This document shows, in pieces, positions 7,075 to 14,324 of a stretch of DNA of 26,345 bases (its first letter is position 1; the number at the start of each line of letters is the position of its first letter). Source of the stretch: a virus; IMG/VR virus record IMGVR_UViG_3300028666_000097, positions 1 through 26,345 of that record. One strand, written 5' to 3'. The notes under the pieces were generated by a model. That model ran no database searches, was not told the DNA's origin, and was given only the letters and a program-made list of their open reading frames with translations. The position numbers and the translations under genes are program-made.

Positions 7075-7830
7075 ATGTCTCAATTTCCTGTCAGCCAACC
7101 TGGGTTCGGTCCCGGATCTCTGACCCTGACCCCCCGCATGTTGTTCATCATGGACACCTCGGCGGGCGATTTCCTGCCGCAAGGCCGGTGCATCGACGGG
7201 TACAACACCCGTGACCCCGACAACGGTGCCGTGAACGTCGCCGAACTTCGCCCCGGCTTGGTCCTCGGCAAGGTCACTTCCGCCACCACCGGTGGCAACG
7301 CGACGGCTCCCATCGTGGGCCAGTATGCGGCCTCCATCGTCGGCACATTGACCAACGCCATCACCAACGCCACCACGCAGACCTCCATCGTCACGACCAA
7401 CTATTCGGGCACGGAACTCGTGCGGCGCGTCGGCACCTCCGGCACTTTGGTCCTGACGGGTCCCCCGACCACCCTCGGCACTGTGGCCACCTATTCGGGT
7501 GCCTACTCGGCCGTCGCCATTGGCACCACGACCTCCACTGTGACCCTGACGGCGCCGGGCACCGCGTTCATCGCGGGCACTTGGATCGGCGTGCTGGACG
7601 GCAGCCACATCCCCACCACGGTTCTCTGCGGCGACCTGTTCCCGGTGCGCGTGACCGACATCAACGGCAACAGCATGGCGAACGTGCCCCTGCGGCTCAT
7701 CCCGATCACCAACAAGCCGTTCAAGACGGCCAACATCATCAACTACAACAGCGCGAACTCCTTGGGGGCCTACCTCAAGACCAAGATGCGCGTTGTGGTC
7801 CCCGGCTTCACTTTTGACGACGACTTTTAA
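7075..7830 (+). CDS. Candidate head decoration protein
   Basis: A 251-residue protein between the scaffold and major capsid genes, the usual place of lambda D-like decoration (cement) proteins. A short motif RPGLVLGKVTSA (around residues 59-70) resembles the G..LGK.T strand found in that family. The middle part (residues 70-180) is rich in Thr, Gly, Ala and Val, like a beta-sandwich insertion, so the protein is about twice the length of lambda gpD. AAGGAG sits 7 bases before the ATG. An alternative is a capsid-surface fibre. The position makes a virion role likely. Confidence 0.6.
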   Translation: MSQFPVSQPGFGPGSLTLTPRMLFIMDTSAGDFLPQGRCIDGYNTRDPDNGAVNVAELRPGLVLGKVTSATTGGNATAPIVGQYAASIVGTLTNAITNATTQTSIVTTNYSGTELVRRVGTSGTLVLTGPPTTLGTVATYSGAYSAVAIGTTTSTVTLTAPGTAFIAGTWIGVLDGSHIPTTVLCGDLFPVRVTDINGNSMANVPLRLIPITNKPFKTANIINYNSANSLGAYLKTKMRVVVPGFTFDDDF

Positions 7831-7831
7831 C

Positions 7832-7850
7832 AGCGGGGTGTGACCCCGCT
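7832..7850 (+). other. Hairpin between decoration and capsid genes
   Basis: A perfect 8-base stem, AGCGGGGT pairing with ACCCCGCT around a GTG loop, directly after the decoration stop. There is no T-run after it, so it is not a standard terminator. It could protect or process the mRNA upstream of the highly expressed capsid gene. Confidence 0.6.
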
Positions 7851-7905
7851 CCTTGATCTGTAATTTCGACCCTTTCCGGTCATCCCACTGTCGGAGAACC
7901 CCAAA

Positions 7906-9003
7906 ATGGCAACTCTTGAACAAATCCTGCAATTCCGCAACCTTACCGGCGTCATTCGCGCGGTCAAAAGCGGCATCCCGCAGATCGCCCCCGACGACTT
8001 CATGAAGCCGGGTCGCCAGTTCCCCGGCAACCGCGGCGAATACTTCCGCATCACCGGCACCCGCCAAACGGCGCGGTCGGTGCAGTACGGCTCTCCGGCC
8101 GTGCGGCGTGACCTGCGCAACGTGGACAACATCCCGTTCACCGCCTTCCACACCTTTGAGTCCCAGCAATGGCCCATGGCCCTTATGATCGCCCTCACCA
8201 AGATGACCTCCCTTGACCGGGACCAGAAGGGTCAGGAACAGGCCGAGTACCAGACCGCCGAGTTCAAGCGCTTCTTCTCCAACCTCCGCATCGCCACGTC
8301 TCTCCAGGCACTGTTCCAGGGCAAGGTCTACTTCGACAGCACTGGCAACCTCGCCGTGGTGGACAACGCCACCGCCGGCGGCACCACGGTCAATTACAAC
8401 CTCCCGACCAACAACGTGAATTTCACCGCAAGCTGCTCGTCCACCAGCGTCAACTGGAACAACGCCACGGCGACGATCATGACCGACCTGCTCCAGATCC
8501 AGACCAACTCCGTCAAGCTCACCGGCTACGAACTGACCCACTGCTTCTACGACGACACCGTGCCTGGCTACATCGGCAACAACACCAACGCCCAGCAGTA
8601 CCTCAAACTCAACCCCGCGATGAATCAGCAATACCTGACCCAGAATGTGATCCCGGACGGCTTCGGCGGCATCAAAAAGTGGATTCCGGCCGGCCGCGCG
8701 TTCTTCAACGACCAGAACGGCACCAACCAGAAACTGCTCACGAACAACGGCGTCGTCTTTACGCCCGACCCCTCGCCGGAATGGTGGGAGATCTTTGAGG
8801 GCTCCTACCTGGTGCCCAACTCCGTCACGCCGGTCATCGGCGGCGACTCCAGCATCATCAGCGCCAACAGCACCGAAGTCTTTGGCATGTTCGGCTACGG
8901 CGTCCTGGCCCTCAACCCCTTCATGGTTGAGCAGTTTGCCGGGGATACGTTCTTCCCGGCCATCAAGGTGCCGGGTTGCGTGTACTCCTTCCCGGTTGCC
9001 TAA
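7906..9003 (+). CDS. Major capsid protein (lambda E-like/HK97 fold)
   Basis: A 365-residue protein expected to form the icosahedral shell. The N-terminal part has the lambda E-like arrangement: a helical start (ATLEQILQF), GRQFPGNRGEYFRI, then SVQYGSPAVRRDLRNVDN and a segment of strands and helix ending near residue 125. The last third contains WEIFEGSYLVPN and a compact C terminus. It is preceded by the scaffold and decoration genes and followed by a strong terminator, all usual for this gene. GGAGA before the ATG supports the start. No long propeptide is visible, so processing would act mainly on the scaffold. Confidence 0.85.
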   Translation: MATLEQILQFRNLTGVIRAVKSGIPQIAPDDFMKPGRQFPGNRGEYFRITGTRQTARSVQYGSPAVRRDLRNVDNIPFTAFHTFESQQWPMALMIALTKMTSLDRDQKGQEQAEYQTAEFKRFFSNLRIATSLQALFQGKVYFDSTGNLAVVDNATAGGTTVNYNLPTNNVNFTASCSSTSVNWNNATATIMTDLLQIQTNSVKLTGYELTHCFYDDTVPGYIGNNTNAQQYLKLNPAMNQQYLTQNVIPDGFGGIKKWIPAGRAFFNDQNGTNQKLLTNNGVVFTPDPSPEWWEIFEGSYLVPNSVTPVIGGDSSIISANSTEVFGMFGYGVLALNPFMVEQFAGDTFFPAIKVPGCVYSFPVA

Positions 9004-9026
9004 GCCGCCCTCCAAGTTGCATGAAC

Positions 9027-9063
9027 AGGTGCCCGCCCCTCTCCGGGCGGGCACCTCTTTTTA
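9027..9063 (+). terminator. Strong intrinsic terminator after capsid gene
   Basis: A perfect 12-base stem (AGGTGCCCGCCC at 9027-9038 with GGGCGGGCACCT at 9045-9056), a 6-base loop and five Ts at 9058-9062. It lies between the capsid stop and the connector gene, so it likely reduces expression of downstream tail genes relative to capsid protein. Confidence 0.92.
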
Positions 9064-9074
9064 GGGGCCTGAGC

Positions 9075-9500
9075 ATGTCGGTCATCACGATCCAGCAGAG
9101 CGACATTGAGGCCGTCTGGGGGACGGTGTTTGTGGCCCAGTGGTCCAACGTGGGCGGGGTGCAGCAATCACCGGCCGCTAACCAAGCCCGCATCAACGCC
9201 GCCATCGCCCGCGGCTACGCTCAGGTCAATGGCTACCTCAACAACAGCCCCTATCAGGTCCCCCTCAACGCCACCGATGACACCTTTATCCCGGTGGAGA
9301 TCGTGGATGCGATGGCCACCATTGCTGGCGTGTGGTTGTTCAAGTCCTCGGGCATGAACTACGAGAAGGACACCTTCAAATGGATCGAGAGCAATATCAA
9401 ACGGGTCAATGACCTGTTGCAGCAGATACGCATTGGCAACTACCAAGTGGCGTGTGCTTTCAACACCGGGCGGCGGCAAACGCCCCAGGTCTGTCGTTAA
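9075..9500 (+). CDS. Head-tail connector (DUF1320/gp36-like)
   Basis: A 141-residue protein whose pattern fits small head-tail adaptors: an N-terminal residue run ITIQQSDIEAVWG, then INAAIARGYAQVNGYL...PYQVPL, then VEIVDAMATIAGVWLF. This corresponds to the helices in DUF1320/HK97 gp6-like adaptors. It is the first gene after the capsid terminator, the usual place. I chose ATG 9075, with AGGGG upstream; the frame stays open back through the terminator, but that part is not coding. The C terminus carries two Cys and a basic tail. Confidence 0.7.
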   Translation: MSVITIQQSDIEAVWGTVFVAQWSNVGGVQQSPAANQARINAAIARGYAQVNGYLNNSPYQVPLNATDDTFIPVEIVDAMATIAGVWLFKSSGMNYEKDTFKWIESNIKRVNDLLQQIRIGNYQVACAFNTGRRQTPQVCR

Positions 9501-9510
9501 AGGGTGAGTC

Positions 9511-10416
9511 ATGGCTGACAATGTATTTTTGAGCAACGCCACGTCCCCTAATTGGACCACGGCCGGGAGCTGGTCCACCGGGTCGGCGCCGGTCAACGGT
9601 GACATCGTGTTCCTCACCAACAACAACACCCTGCTTACGCTCGGCCTCAACAACAGCACCGTCGCTCTGACCTCCCTGAACATGGTCATGGACTTCACCG
9701 GGCAGCTCGGGGTCAACAACTCCAGCAACCAGTACCTCCAAATCGCGGCCACGACGGGCAACATTGGACTGGCGTCGGCGGGCGGGCAGATCGGTTCCGG
9801 CAGCACGGTGTTCAACTGGGACGCCGGCACCAGCAGCACGGTGGTCAACATCTTGACCTCCAGCAACGGCGGCAGCGTCGGCAACGCCCCCATCAAGATT
9901 AAGGGCACGGCACTGACCATCAACCAGGTCGGTGGCATTTTCAGCGTGGCGGCTCTAGCGAGCGAGACGGCCACGGTCAACACCCTGACCGTGACGAGTT
10001 CGGCCCAAGGCGTGTCGCCGCAGGCGTGGGTCGGCCCTCAATGCAACATGAAAACCCTCACCATGTCCTCGGGTGCCGTCTACGACAGCTCCCAGCAGAT
10101 TACCACGTCCGCGTCCCTGTCACGGTCGGGTACCCTGCTCACCTACACGGGCACGGGTGGCTTCGCCACGTTGGAGGTCGATGCGGGGGCGGCGGTGCGG
10201 TACAACGGCAACGGCAGCGTCAATAGCGTGATCCTGACGGGCAGCATTGACCTGAGTGGCGGGGGTGGCGCGGTGACGTTCGGCAACACGACCCTGTACC
10301 GGGGCGCGAGCATCAACGATCCCTTGGGGCGGCTGGTGTTTACCAACCCGCCGACGATTGTGGGATGCTCGCGCACCGAAGTGAGCATCAACCTCGGTGT
10401 CGGGAGGTACGTCTAA
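9511..10416 (+). CDS. Beta-solenoid-like virion protein
   Basis: A 301-residue protein, very rich in Thr, Ser, Asn and Gly, with short repeating strand units (VALTSL, LQIAATTGNIGL, KTLTMSSGAVYD, VILTGSIDLSG) that look like turns of a right-handed beta-helix. The start, with SPNWTTAGSWSTG and GDIVFLTNN, resembles the capping W..AGSW....P..GD pattern of pectin-lyase-like and adhesin proteins. It interrupts the connector gene series, so it may be a capsid fibre, decoration or adhesin displayed at the neck. AAAGGGTGAGTC precedes the ATG. Function unproven. Confidence 0.6.
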   Translation: MADNVFLSNATSPNWTTAGSWSTGSAPVNGDIVFLTNNNTLLTLGLNNSTVALTSLNMVMDFTGQLGVNNSSNQYLQIAATTGNIGLASAGGQIGSGSTVFNWDAGTSSTVVNILTSSNGGSVGNAPIKIKGTALTINQVGGIFSVAALASETATVNTLTVTSSAQGVSPQAWVGPQCNMKTLTMSSGAVYDSSQQITTSASLSRSGTLLTYTGTGGFATLEVDAGAAVRYNGNGSVNSVILTGSIDLSGGGGAVTFGNTTLYRGASINDPLGRLVFTNPPTIVGCSRTEVSINLGVGRYV

Positions 10417-10842
10417 GTGGTGATGGTGGACTTGACGGACAGCCTTGCTCCGATTTTGAACAAGTGGCTGATGGGCCGCCTGACGGCCGCTGCGCAGTTG
10501 ATCGCGGATGACCGCGTGAACGACATCAAGGAGAGCATCGGCACGGAATGCCCCACTGAGTACAGCACGGGGAAGGCAGCCGCACACAGTCCTCCGGGGG
10601 CACCCCCCTATCGCGAGACAGGGTTGCTGGAGAAGGGCATTTCAGCGACGGTGGAAAACCGACTGCCGGAAGAAATCGACATTGTGGTGGTCAGCCGCAG
10701 GGCCGTGCGAGGCAGGGTTCCGACCTACTTGGAGTTTGGCACGCCCAAGATGGCCCCGCGCCCCTACATGGGTCCCGGCCGCAACCGAGCGATCCTACGG
10801 GTGCCTGAGATTCTCCAGCACGTCTGTGGCGGGGGTGTTTGA
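10417..10842 (+). CDS. Head-tail joining protein (HK97 gp10-like)
   Basis: A 141-residue protein resembling the HK97 gp10 family that joins head and tail. The diagnostic end segment is PTYLEFGTPKMAPRPYMGP (around residues 101-119), matching the Y..YLEFGT..M.ARPF pattern, and SPPGAPPYRETGLLEKGI precedes it. The GTG at 10417 has GGGAGG 9 bases upstream and begins directly after the previous stop. ATG 10423 is the alternative start and would remove two residues. The next gene overlaps its stop as TGATG. Confidence 0.8.
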   Translation: MVMVDLTDSLAPILNKWLMGRLTAAAQLIADDRVNDIKESIGTECPTEYSTGKAAAHSPPGAPPYRETGLLEKGISATVENRLPEEIDIVVVSRRAVRGRVPTYLEFGTPKMAPRPYMGPGRNRAILRVPEILQHVCGGGV

Positions 10843-11273
10843 TGCTCCGCGTGATGAATGCCCTTCAAGCCTTCATGGCCGCCAACGCGACCATGCAGAC
10901 CTTCATCGGCGTCAACGGCCCATACCTGTCCCTCCCCCAGCCGTATCCGGCCCTGCCTTATGCCATGCTGACGCAGGTAGGGGGCACCCCCAACTGGCAG
11001 AGCTTCCAAGGCATCTACGTGGCCCGGAGCCAAATCAGGATCACTTTATGGGACCGGGACCAGCAGCAAAACTGGACCAACGGGGAATTTGTCGCATCCG
11101 TGTTGGATGTGCAGTCGAGTTGGACCCTCGGAGGCAGCGACGAGTGCCGATTGCCTATTAGAATCGAGGAGCCTCGATACCTTGAAATGTCGCCCGACAA
11201 GAACGGGATGAAGATTTTCGGGTGTGTCTTGGACTACCGCTTTAACGTCCAGCGCACGCGGGGCGTTGCCTAA
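10842..11273 (+). CDS. Tail completion protein (DUF3168-like)
   Basis: A 143-residue protein with the layout of tail terminators: an N-terminal helix (ALQAFMAANATMQ), PALPYAMLTQVGG, a strand with IRITLWDRDQQ, a helix, and the ending CVLDYRFNVQ. This fits DUF3168 and similar tail-completion proteins, which close the tail tube near the head. It sits between the joining protein and the tail-tube candidate. ATG 10842 overlaps the previous stop, with a GGGGGTG stretch upstream. Family match is by pattern and position only. Confidence 0.65.
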   Translation: MLRVMNALQAFMAANATMQTFIGVNGPYLSLPQPYPALPYAMLTQVGGTPNWQSFQGIYVARSQIRITLWDRDQQQNWTNGEFVASVLDVQSSWTLGGSDECRLPIRIEEPRYLEMSPDKNGMKIFGCVLDYRFNVQRTRGVA

Positions 11274-11287
11274 CACGGAGATTTACC

Positions 11288-11695
11288 ATGGCCGGAACTA
11301 CTGGTGTACTTTTTGGCACCGATGCGTCCTGCTCGGGCAACATGCCGGGGCTCTACAATGCCTTTACCGTGACCGTCACGCAGGGCACGGCAAAGGCCGT
11401 GGGCTTTGGGGACGGCTGGATGCGCACGCGCGGCACGGTGGGCTCCATCAGCGGGTCCATGAGCGGCTTCGTGGAGAACGGCACCAACAACACGCCAGCC
11501 ACCGCCATCGCCAACATGGGCGGCCAGAACCGCACCGGCAGCACGGTGACGTTTACCTTCCAGACGGCCGGGGACAGTATCTCGTTCGTCGGTATCACCA
11601 GCGGTCTGGGATTTGATGTCCAGTACCTCGGCAACCAAACTCTGTCGGTCGGGTTTGAGGGCGATGGTTCGCCTACGGTCGCCTGGACGCAGTAA
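11288..11695 (+). CDS. Candidate major tail tube protein
   Basis: A 135-residue Gly/Thr-rich protein placed just before the tail chaperone and tape-measure genes, where the tube subunit is usual. The segment GFGDGWMRTRGTVGSISGSM (residues 39-58) looks like the beta-hairpin in tube proteins, followed by Thr- and Val-rich strands. No long C-terminal Ig domain is present. It is shorter than most tube subunits, but its size would suit a single-domain tube. ACGGAGA precedes the ATG. The call rests mainly on order. Confidence 0.6.
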   Translation: MAGTTGVLFGTDASCSGNMPGLYNAFTVTVTQGTAKAVGFGDGWMRTRGTVGSISGSMSGFVENGTNNTPATAIANMGGQNRTGSTVTFTFQTAGDSISFVGITSGLGFDVQYLGNQTLSVGFEGDGSPTVAWTQ

Positions 11696-11696
11696 T

Positions 11697-11716
11697 CGCC
11701 CCGCCACGGGCTTTTG
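11697..11716 (+). repeat. Intergenic hairpin repeat, copy 1
   Basis: CGCCCCGCCACGGGC followed by TTTTG, repeated at 12019. The arms GCCC and GGGC can pair with a CGCCAC loop and the T-run follows. It is located directly after the tail-tube stop. Confidence 0.6.
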
Positions 11717-11731
11717 AAAAGGGTCTGACCT

Positions 11732-12016
11732 ATGCAGTATTTTCAGCTCAAGTGTGAGATGGAGGGGGGCACGCCCCACACCTACGGCATCTCCAAGTCC
11801 CAGTCCGTGCACACGCCGGAGGCGGCGGCGCAGTTCGCCACCGAAGTCGTGGGCATGGCGGAAGATCGCCCGGTGACGCGTCTGCACTGGAAGGACCCCA
11901 CCACTGGTGAGTACACCAGCATCGCCAAGGTCCTGTCCTGCGAGATTATGGAAATGACCCCGATCATGCAGAGCAAGGTTGCCGCACTGATCCCGGCGCC
12001 CAAAGCTGTGTCCTGA
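11732..12016 (+). CDS. Hypothetical tail-module protein (94 aa)
   Basis: Unrecognised 94-residue protein between the tail-tube candidate and the tail chaperone. It has a beta-like first half (YFQLKCEMEGGTPHTYGI), an acidic helix around residues 29-43 and WKDPTTGEYTS. The leader AAAGGGTCTGACCT resembles that of the next gene, which suggests both are recent relatives in regulation. Small genes at this position sometimes encode minor tail or chaperone proteins, but I do not recognise a family. Confidence 0.6.
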   Translation: MQYFQLKCEMEGGTPHTYGISKSQSVHTPEAAAQFATEVVGMAEDRPVTRLHWKDPTTGEYTSIAKVLSCEIMEMTPIMQSKVAALIPAPKAVS

Positions 12017-12018
12017 TA

Positions 12019-12038
12019 CGCCCCGCCACGGGCGTTTT
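12019..12038 (+). repeat. Intergenic hairpin repeat, copy 2
   Basis: The same 15 bases as at 11697, here extended to a 5-base stem (CGCCC at 12019-12023 with GGGCG at 12030-12034) followed by four Ts. This looks like a weak intrinsic terminator or attenuator directly after the 94-residue gene. Confidence 0.6.
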
Positions 12039-12081
12039 GTCCAGCCCCCGCAAGGGCGTCCTCTTACGTAAAGGGTCTGTC

Positions 12082-12501
12082 ATGTCTTTTGGTGCCCCGT
12101 ATGTCCTCCCTCTCGACGACGGAACTACCCACGCTGTTTTCACCTTCCCCCTCCTTAAAATGCGTCAAGTCGCGGAACTCCAAGCGGCCATGACCGCGGA
12201 GCGCATCGCCATCCTGCGCAAGAACCTCGACGAGGCCAAGGTGCCGGCCTCGGAGCGCGCCCAGCGGCTGGCGGCCGTCGAGATCAACACCATCAACATC
12301 TTCGAGCTGCGCAACTGGGCCGAGACGCCAGCGGGCAGCCTCAAGGTCCTGGCCAAGTCCCTCGGCAAGACCGAGGACGAAACGGACATTTACCTGCTGG
12401 GGCTTGACCCAGTGCAGGTGGCCGAGGCCGCATTGCGTGTGACCGGATGGGTGCCCCCGGTCGTTGCCCCAACCCCCAAGGAGGAAAAGCCAAACCCTTA
12501 G
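12082..12501 (+). CDS. Tail assembly chaperone, short form (gpG-like)
   Basis: A 139-residue mostly helical protein placed directly before the tape-measure gene, expected to bind the tape-measure protein during tail assembly. The start ATG 12082 has AAAGGGTCTGTC before it. The frame ends at TAG 12499-12501, right after the slippery heptamer A AAC CCT. A second open frame, shifted by -1, continues to 12743, which is the classic organisation of lambda G and GT. The sequence itself is not diagnostic: Pro-rich near the end (VPPVVAPTPKEEKPNP), with a helix-rich core before. The call depends on order and frameshift signal. Confidence 0.75.
   Translation: MSFGAPYVLPLDDGTTHAVFTFPLLKMRQVAELQAAMTAERIAILRKNLDEAKVPASERAQRLAAVEINTINIFELRNWAETPAGSLKVLAKSLGKTEDETDIYLLGLDPVQVAEAALRVTGWVPPVVAPTPKEEKPNP
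12492..12498 (+). promoter_or_regulatory. Probable -1 ribosomal frameshift site AAACCCT
   Basis: Heptamer of the X XXY YYZ type, A AAC CCT in the chaperone frame, followed at once by TAG. Sliding back one base lets Asn-tRNA meet AAA and Pro-tRNA meet CCC, then reads TTA GCC TAC into the second frame (Leu-Ala-Tyr). The adjacent stop would make the ribosome pause. Both frames and the position fit; slippage efficiency is unknown and no stimulatory structure was worked out. Confidence 0.7.
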
Positions 12502-12743
12502 CCTACCGGCGCGAGATAGAATGGGTCCGTGATCGGTGGCTGATATCCCATTTCTACGGCGTGGACGCGATGGGATTGACGGTGCCGGAGTTTCTTGACG
12601 CCCTAGCCAACATCAGCAAGGTGCAGAGTGAACTCAGGCCCAAGACCCTAGAGGAGATCACGGCGATGATAGCCGGGACGCAGGCTGAGAGGTTCAAGCA
12701 GGCGCGCAAGGCCAAGGAAGCGGCCCAGATGAGTTTGTGGTGA
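12498..12743 (+). CDS. Tail assembly chaperone extension (T-like), by -1 shift
   Basis: Second half of the predicted frameshift product, 81 residues starting LAYRREIEWVRD and continuing helically with VPEFLDALANISKVQSEL and a Lys-rich end. The fused protein would be about 220 residues. The frame has no stop upstream until well before the slip site and no convincing own ribosome-binding site; an ATG at 12447 exists without one. The tape-measure gene starts 3 bases after the stop. An independent gene is the alternative. Confidence 0.7.
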   Translation, partial: LAYRREIEWVRDRWLISHFYGVDAMGLTVPEFLDALANISKVQSELRPKTLEEITAMIAGTQAERFKQARKAKEAAQMSLW

Positions 12744-12746
12744 CGT

Positions 12747-14324
12747 ATGGAAGAACTGGCTGACCTCGGTTTCAAGATCCGGCTCATGCTCCCGCAATGG
12801 ACGCAGGATCTGGCACAGGCCGACCAGGTTTTCAACCAGTACAAGATGAAGTGGGAGGCATCCACGCAGGTGTCGGAGCCAGCCCAGACCATCTACGGGT
12901 TCAAGCGGAGCGGGGCGTCTATTGCGGGGCCGGGGAACCCGTCCATCGGCGGGGGATTCACAGGGTTCGCCACGGGGGGCATTGGACCCAGCGGAACGCC
13001 GTTTGGTCGCAGCCTTGTGGGAGAGGGAATCAGTCCTTTGGCGGTGGCTTTGGAGCAGGAACGGCGGCAGCGAGTTATCCAGCAGCAGGGCATGGTCAAC
13101 ATCTCAGGTCAGGGTCCGCGGGGTCCGGGGTTCAGCAACATCTCCGCTGGGGGTATGGGGATGCCCAATCAGGAATTCTCCATCGTCGGGGACGCCCTCG
13201 CTGGCGTGGTCGGTGAACAGGCTTCCTTCGGTGACGAGGCCGCACGCAAGAACGCCGCTAACAAGTTAGGTCCTCAAGGCAAGATGGGCCTGCGCAACAT
13301 CATCTATGGAACTATATACGGCCTCGTGGCGGACGTGGTGGCTCAGGGCATTGGTGCGGCGTCCCAGTACAGTGCGGGCATGTCCCTCACCGGCAGTAAC
13401 CAAGGAGCGCAGGGGCGCCTCATGACCCAACTGCCCCGCCAAATTCTGGGGGCGGTGCCTATCATCGGAGGCGCTCTTTCGGGGCTTGCGGGTGCTGCGG
13501 GCCTTGACCAGATCGAGGCCCAGTTAAACCTCGCCGACGCGCAGGACATGGGTACTTCCATGCGGTCCTCGTCGGGGTATGCCACCCGGCAGTCGGGCAT
13601 CCAGTCGAGCAGGTATCAGGCGGGTGCCGGCCGCTTCTCGCAGGCTCGGTCGGATATTGAGTCCCAGAAGGTGGCCACCCAGCAGGCACGCGCTCAAGTG
13701 TCCAGGGACCTTATGGCACAGTGGGACAAAGAACATCCGGATGCTCGCAGCAGTTCCTGGTACACCTTGGGAGGTCGGGGGTACACCCCCAGCCTGCTCG
13801 GGGCGTCGTCGGTGGATTTGGCACAGGCAGACAGGGAGAGAGTTGACGCACGAAACGCCTACGCTAAGACGGTGGCCGCGGACACGAGCAAGGCGATGCA
13901 AGTCACCAAAGACGCCAGTGCCAATCAGGATCGCGAGGAGCAATACCAAATTAGCTCGGCCAAGAACGAAGTCCAGCGGTACAACCCGGCCAATCGGTAC
14001 ACCCCCTACGCCGCCATGGGCGACTACGAGCAGAACCAGTTTGGCTACGATGTCAGCCACCTTGGCCCCAAGGCCAATCGCAACGACTGGCAGTTGACCA
14101 TTGCTCAGGGCCAGATGGCGTCCAACCGCCTCGGGTCCGCGCAGCGGGACGTGGCCGAGCAGGTGGCCTTCGGCGGCGTGCGGCAATACAACCCCTACAC
14201 CGAAAGCACGCTCTCCTTCACGGATCGCAGCAAGGAGACTTCCATCGACGCCTACAACAGCCTCCAGAAGGCCATTGAGGATTTGAACGCGACCATCCAG
14301 CAACTGCAAAGGGCGCACCCATGA
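12747..14324 (+). CDS. Tail tape measure protein
   Basis: A 525-residue protein directly after the chaperone pair. It has a Gly-rich N-terminal third and two hydrophobic stretches in the centre (IIYGTIYGLVADVVAQGIGA and the ILGAVPIIGGALSGLAGAAG region), as seen in tape measures that reach the membrane. The C-terminal half is Gln-, Ala- and Ser-rich and helical. By the usual rule of about 1.5 angstrom per residue, the tail would be near 80 nm, short for a siphovirus. The ribosome-binding site is weak, fitting coupling to the previous stop. Ends in an ATGA overlap with the next gene. Confidence 0.8.
   Translation: MEELADLGFKIRLMLPQWTQDLAQADQVFNQYKMKWEASTQVSEPAQTIYGFKRSGASIAGPGNPSIGGGFTGFATGGIGPSGTPFGRSLVGEGISPLAVALEQERRQRVIQQQGMVNISGQGPRGPGFSNISAGGMGMPNQEFSIVGDALAGVVGEQASFGDEAARKNAANKLGPQGKMGLRNIIYGTIYGLVADVVAQGIGAASQYSAGMSLTGSNQGAQGRLMTQLPRQILGAVPIIGGALSGLAGAAGLDQIEAQLNLADAQDMGTSMRSSSGYATRQSGIQSSRYQAGAGRFSQARSDIESQKVATQQARAQVSRDLMAQWDKEHPDARSSSWYTLGGRGYTPSLLGASSVDLAQADRERVDARNAYAKTVAADTSKAMQVTKDASANQDREEQYQISSAKNEVQRYNPANRYTPYAAMGDYEQNQFGYDVSHLGPKANRNDWQLTIAQGQMASNRLGSAQRDVAEQVAFGGVRQYNPYTESTLSFTDRSKETSIDAYNSLQKAIEDLNATIQQLQRAHP

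Noticed and set aside
5542-9054. An open frame of 1170 codons on the minus strand
   Set aside because: It lies opposite the protease, decoration and capsid genes, is rich in Gly, Arg, His and Val, and has no ribosome-binding site. It is the usual shadow of GC-rich coding DNA.
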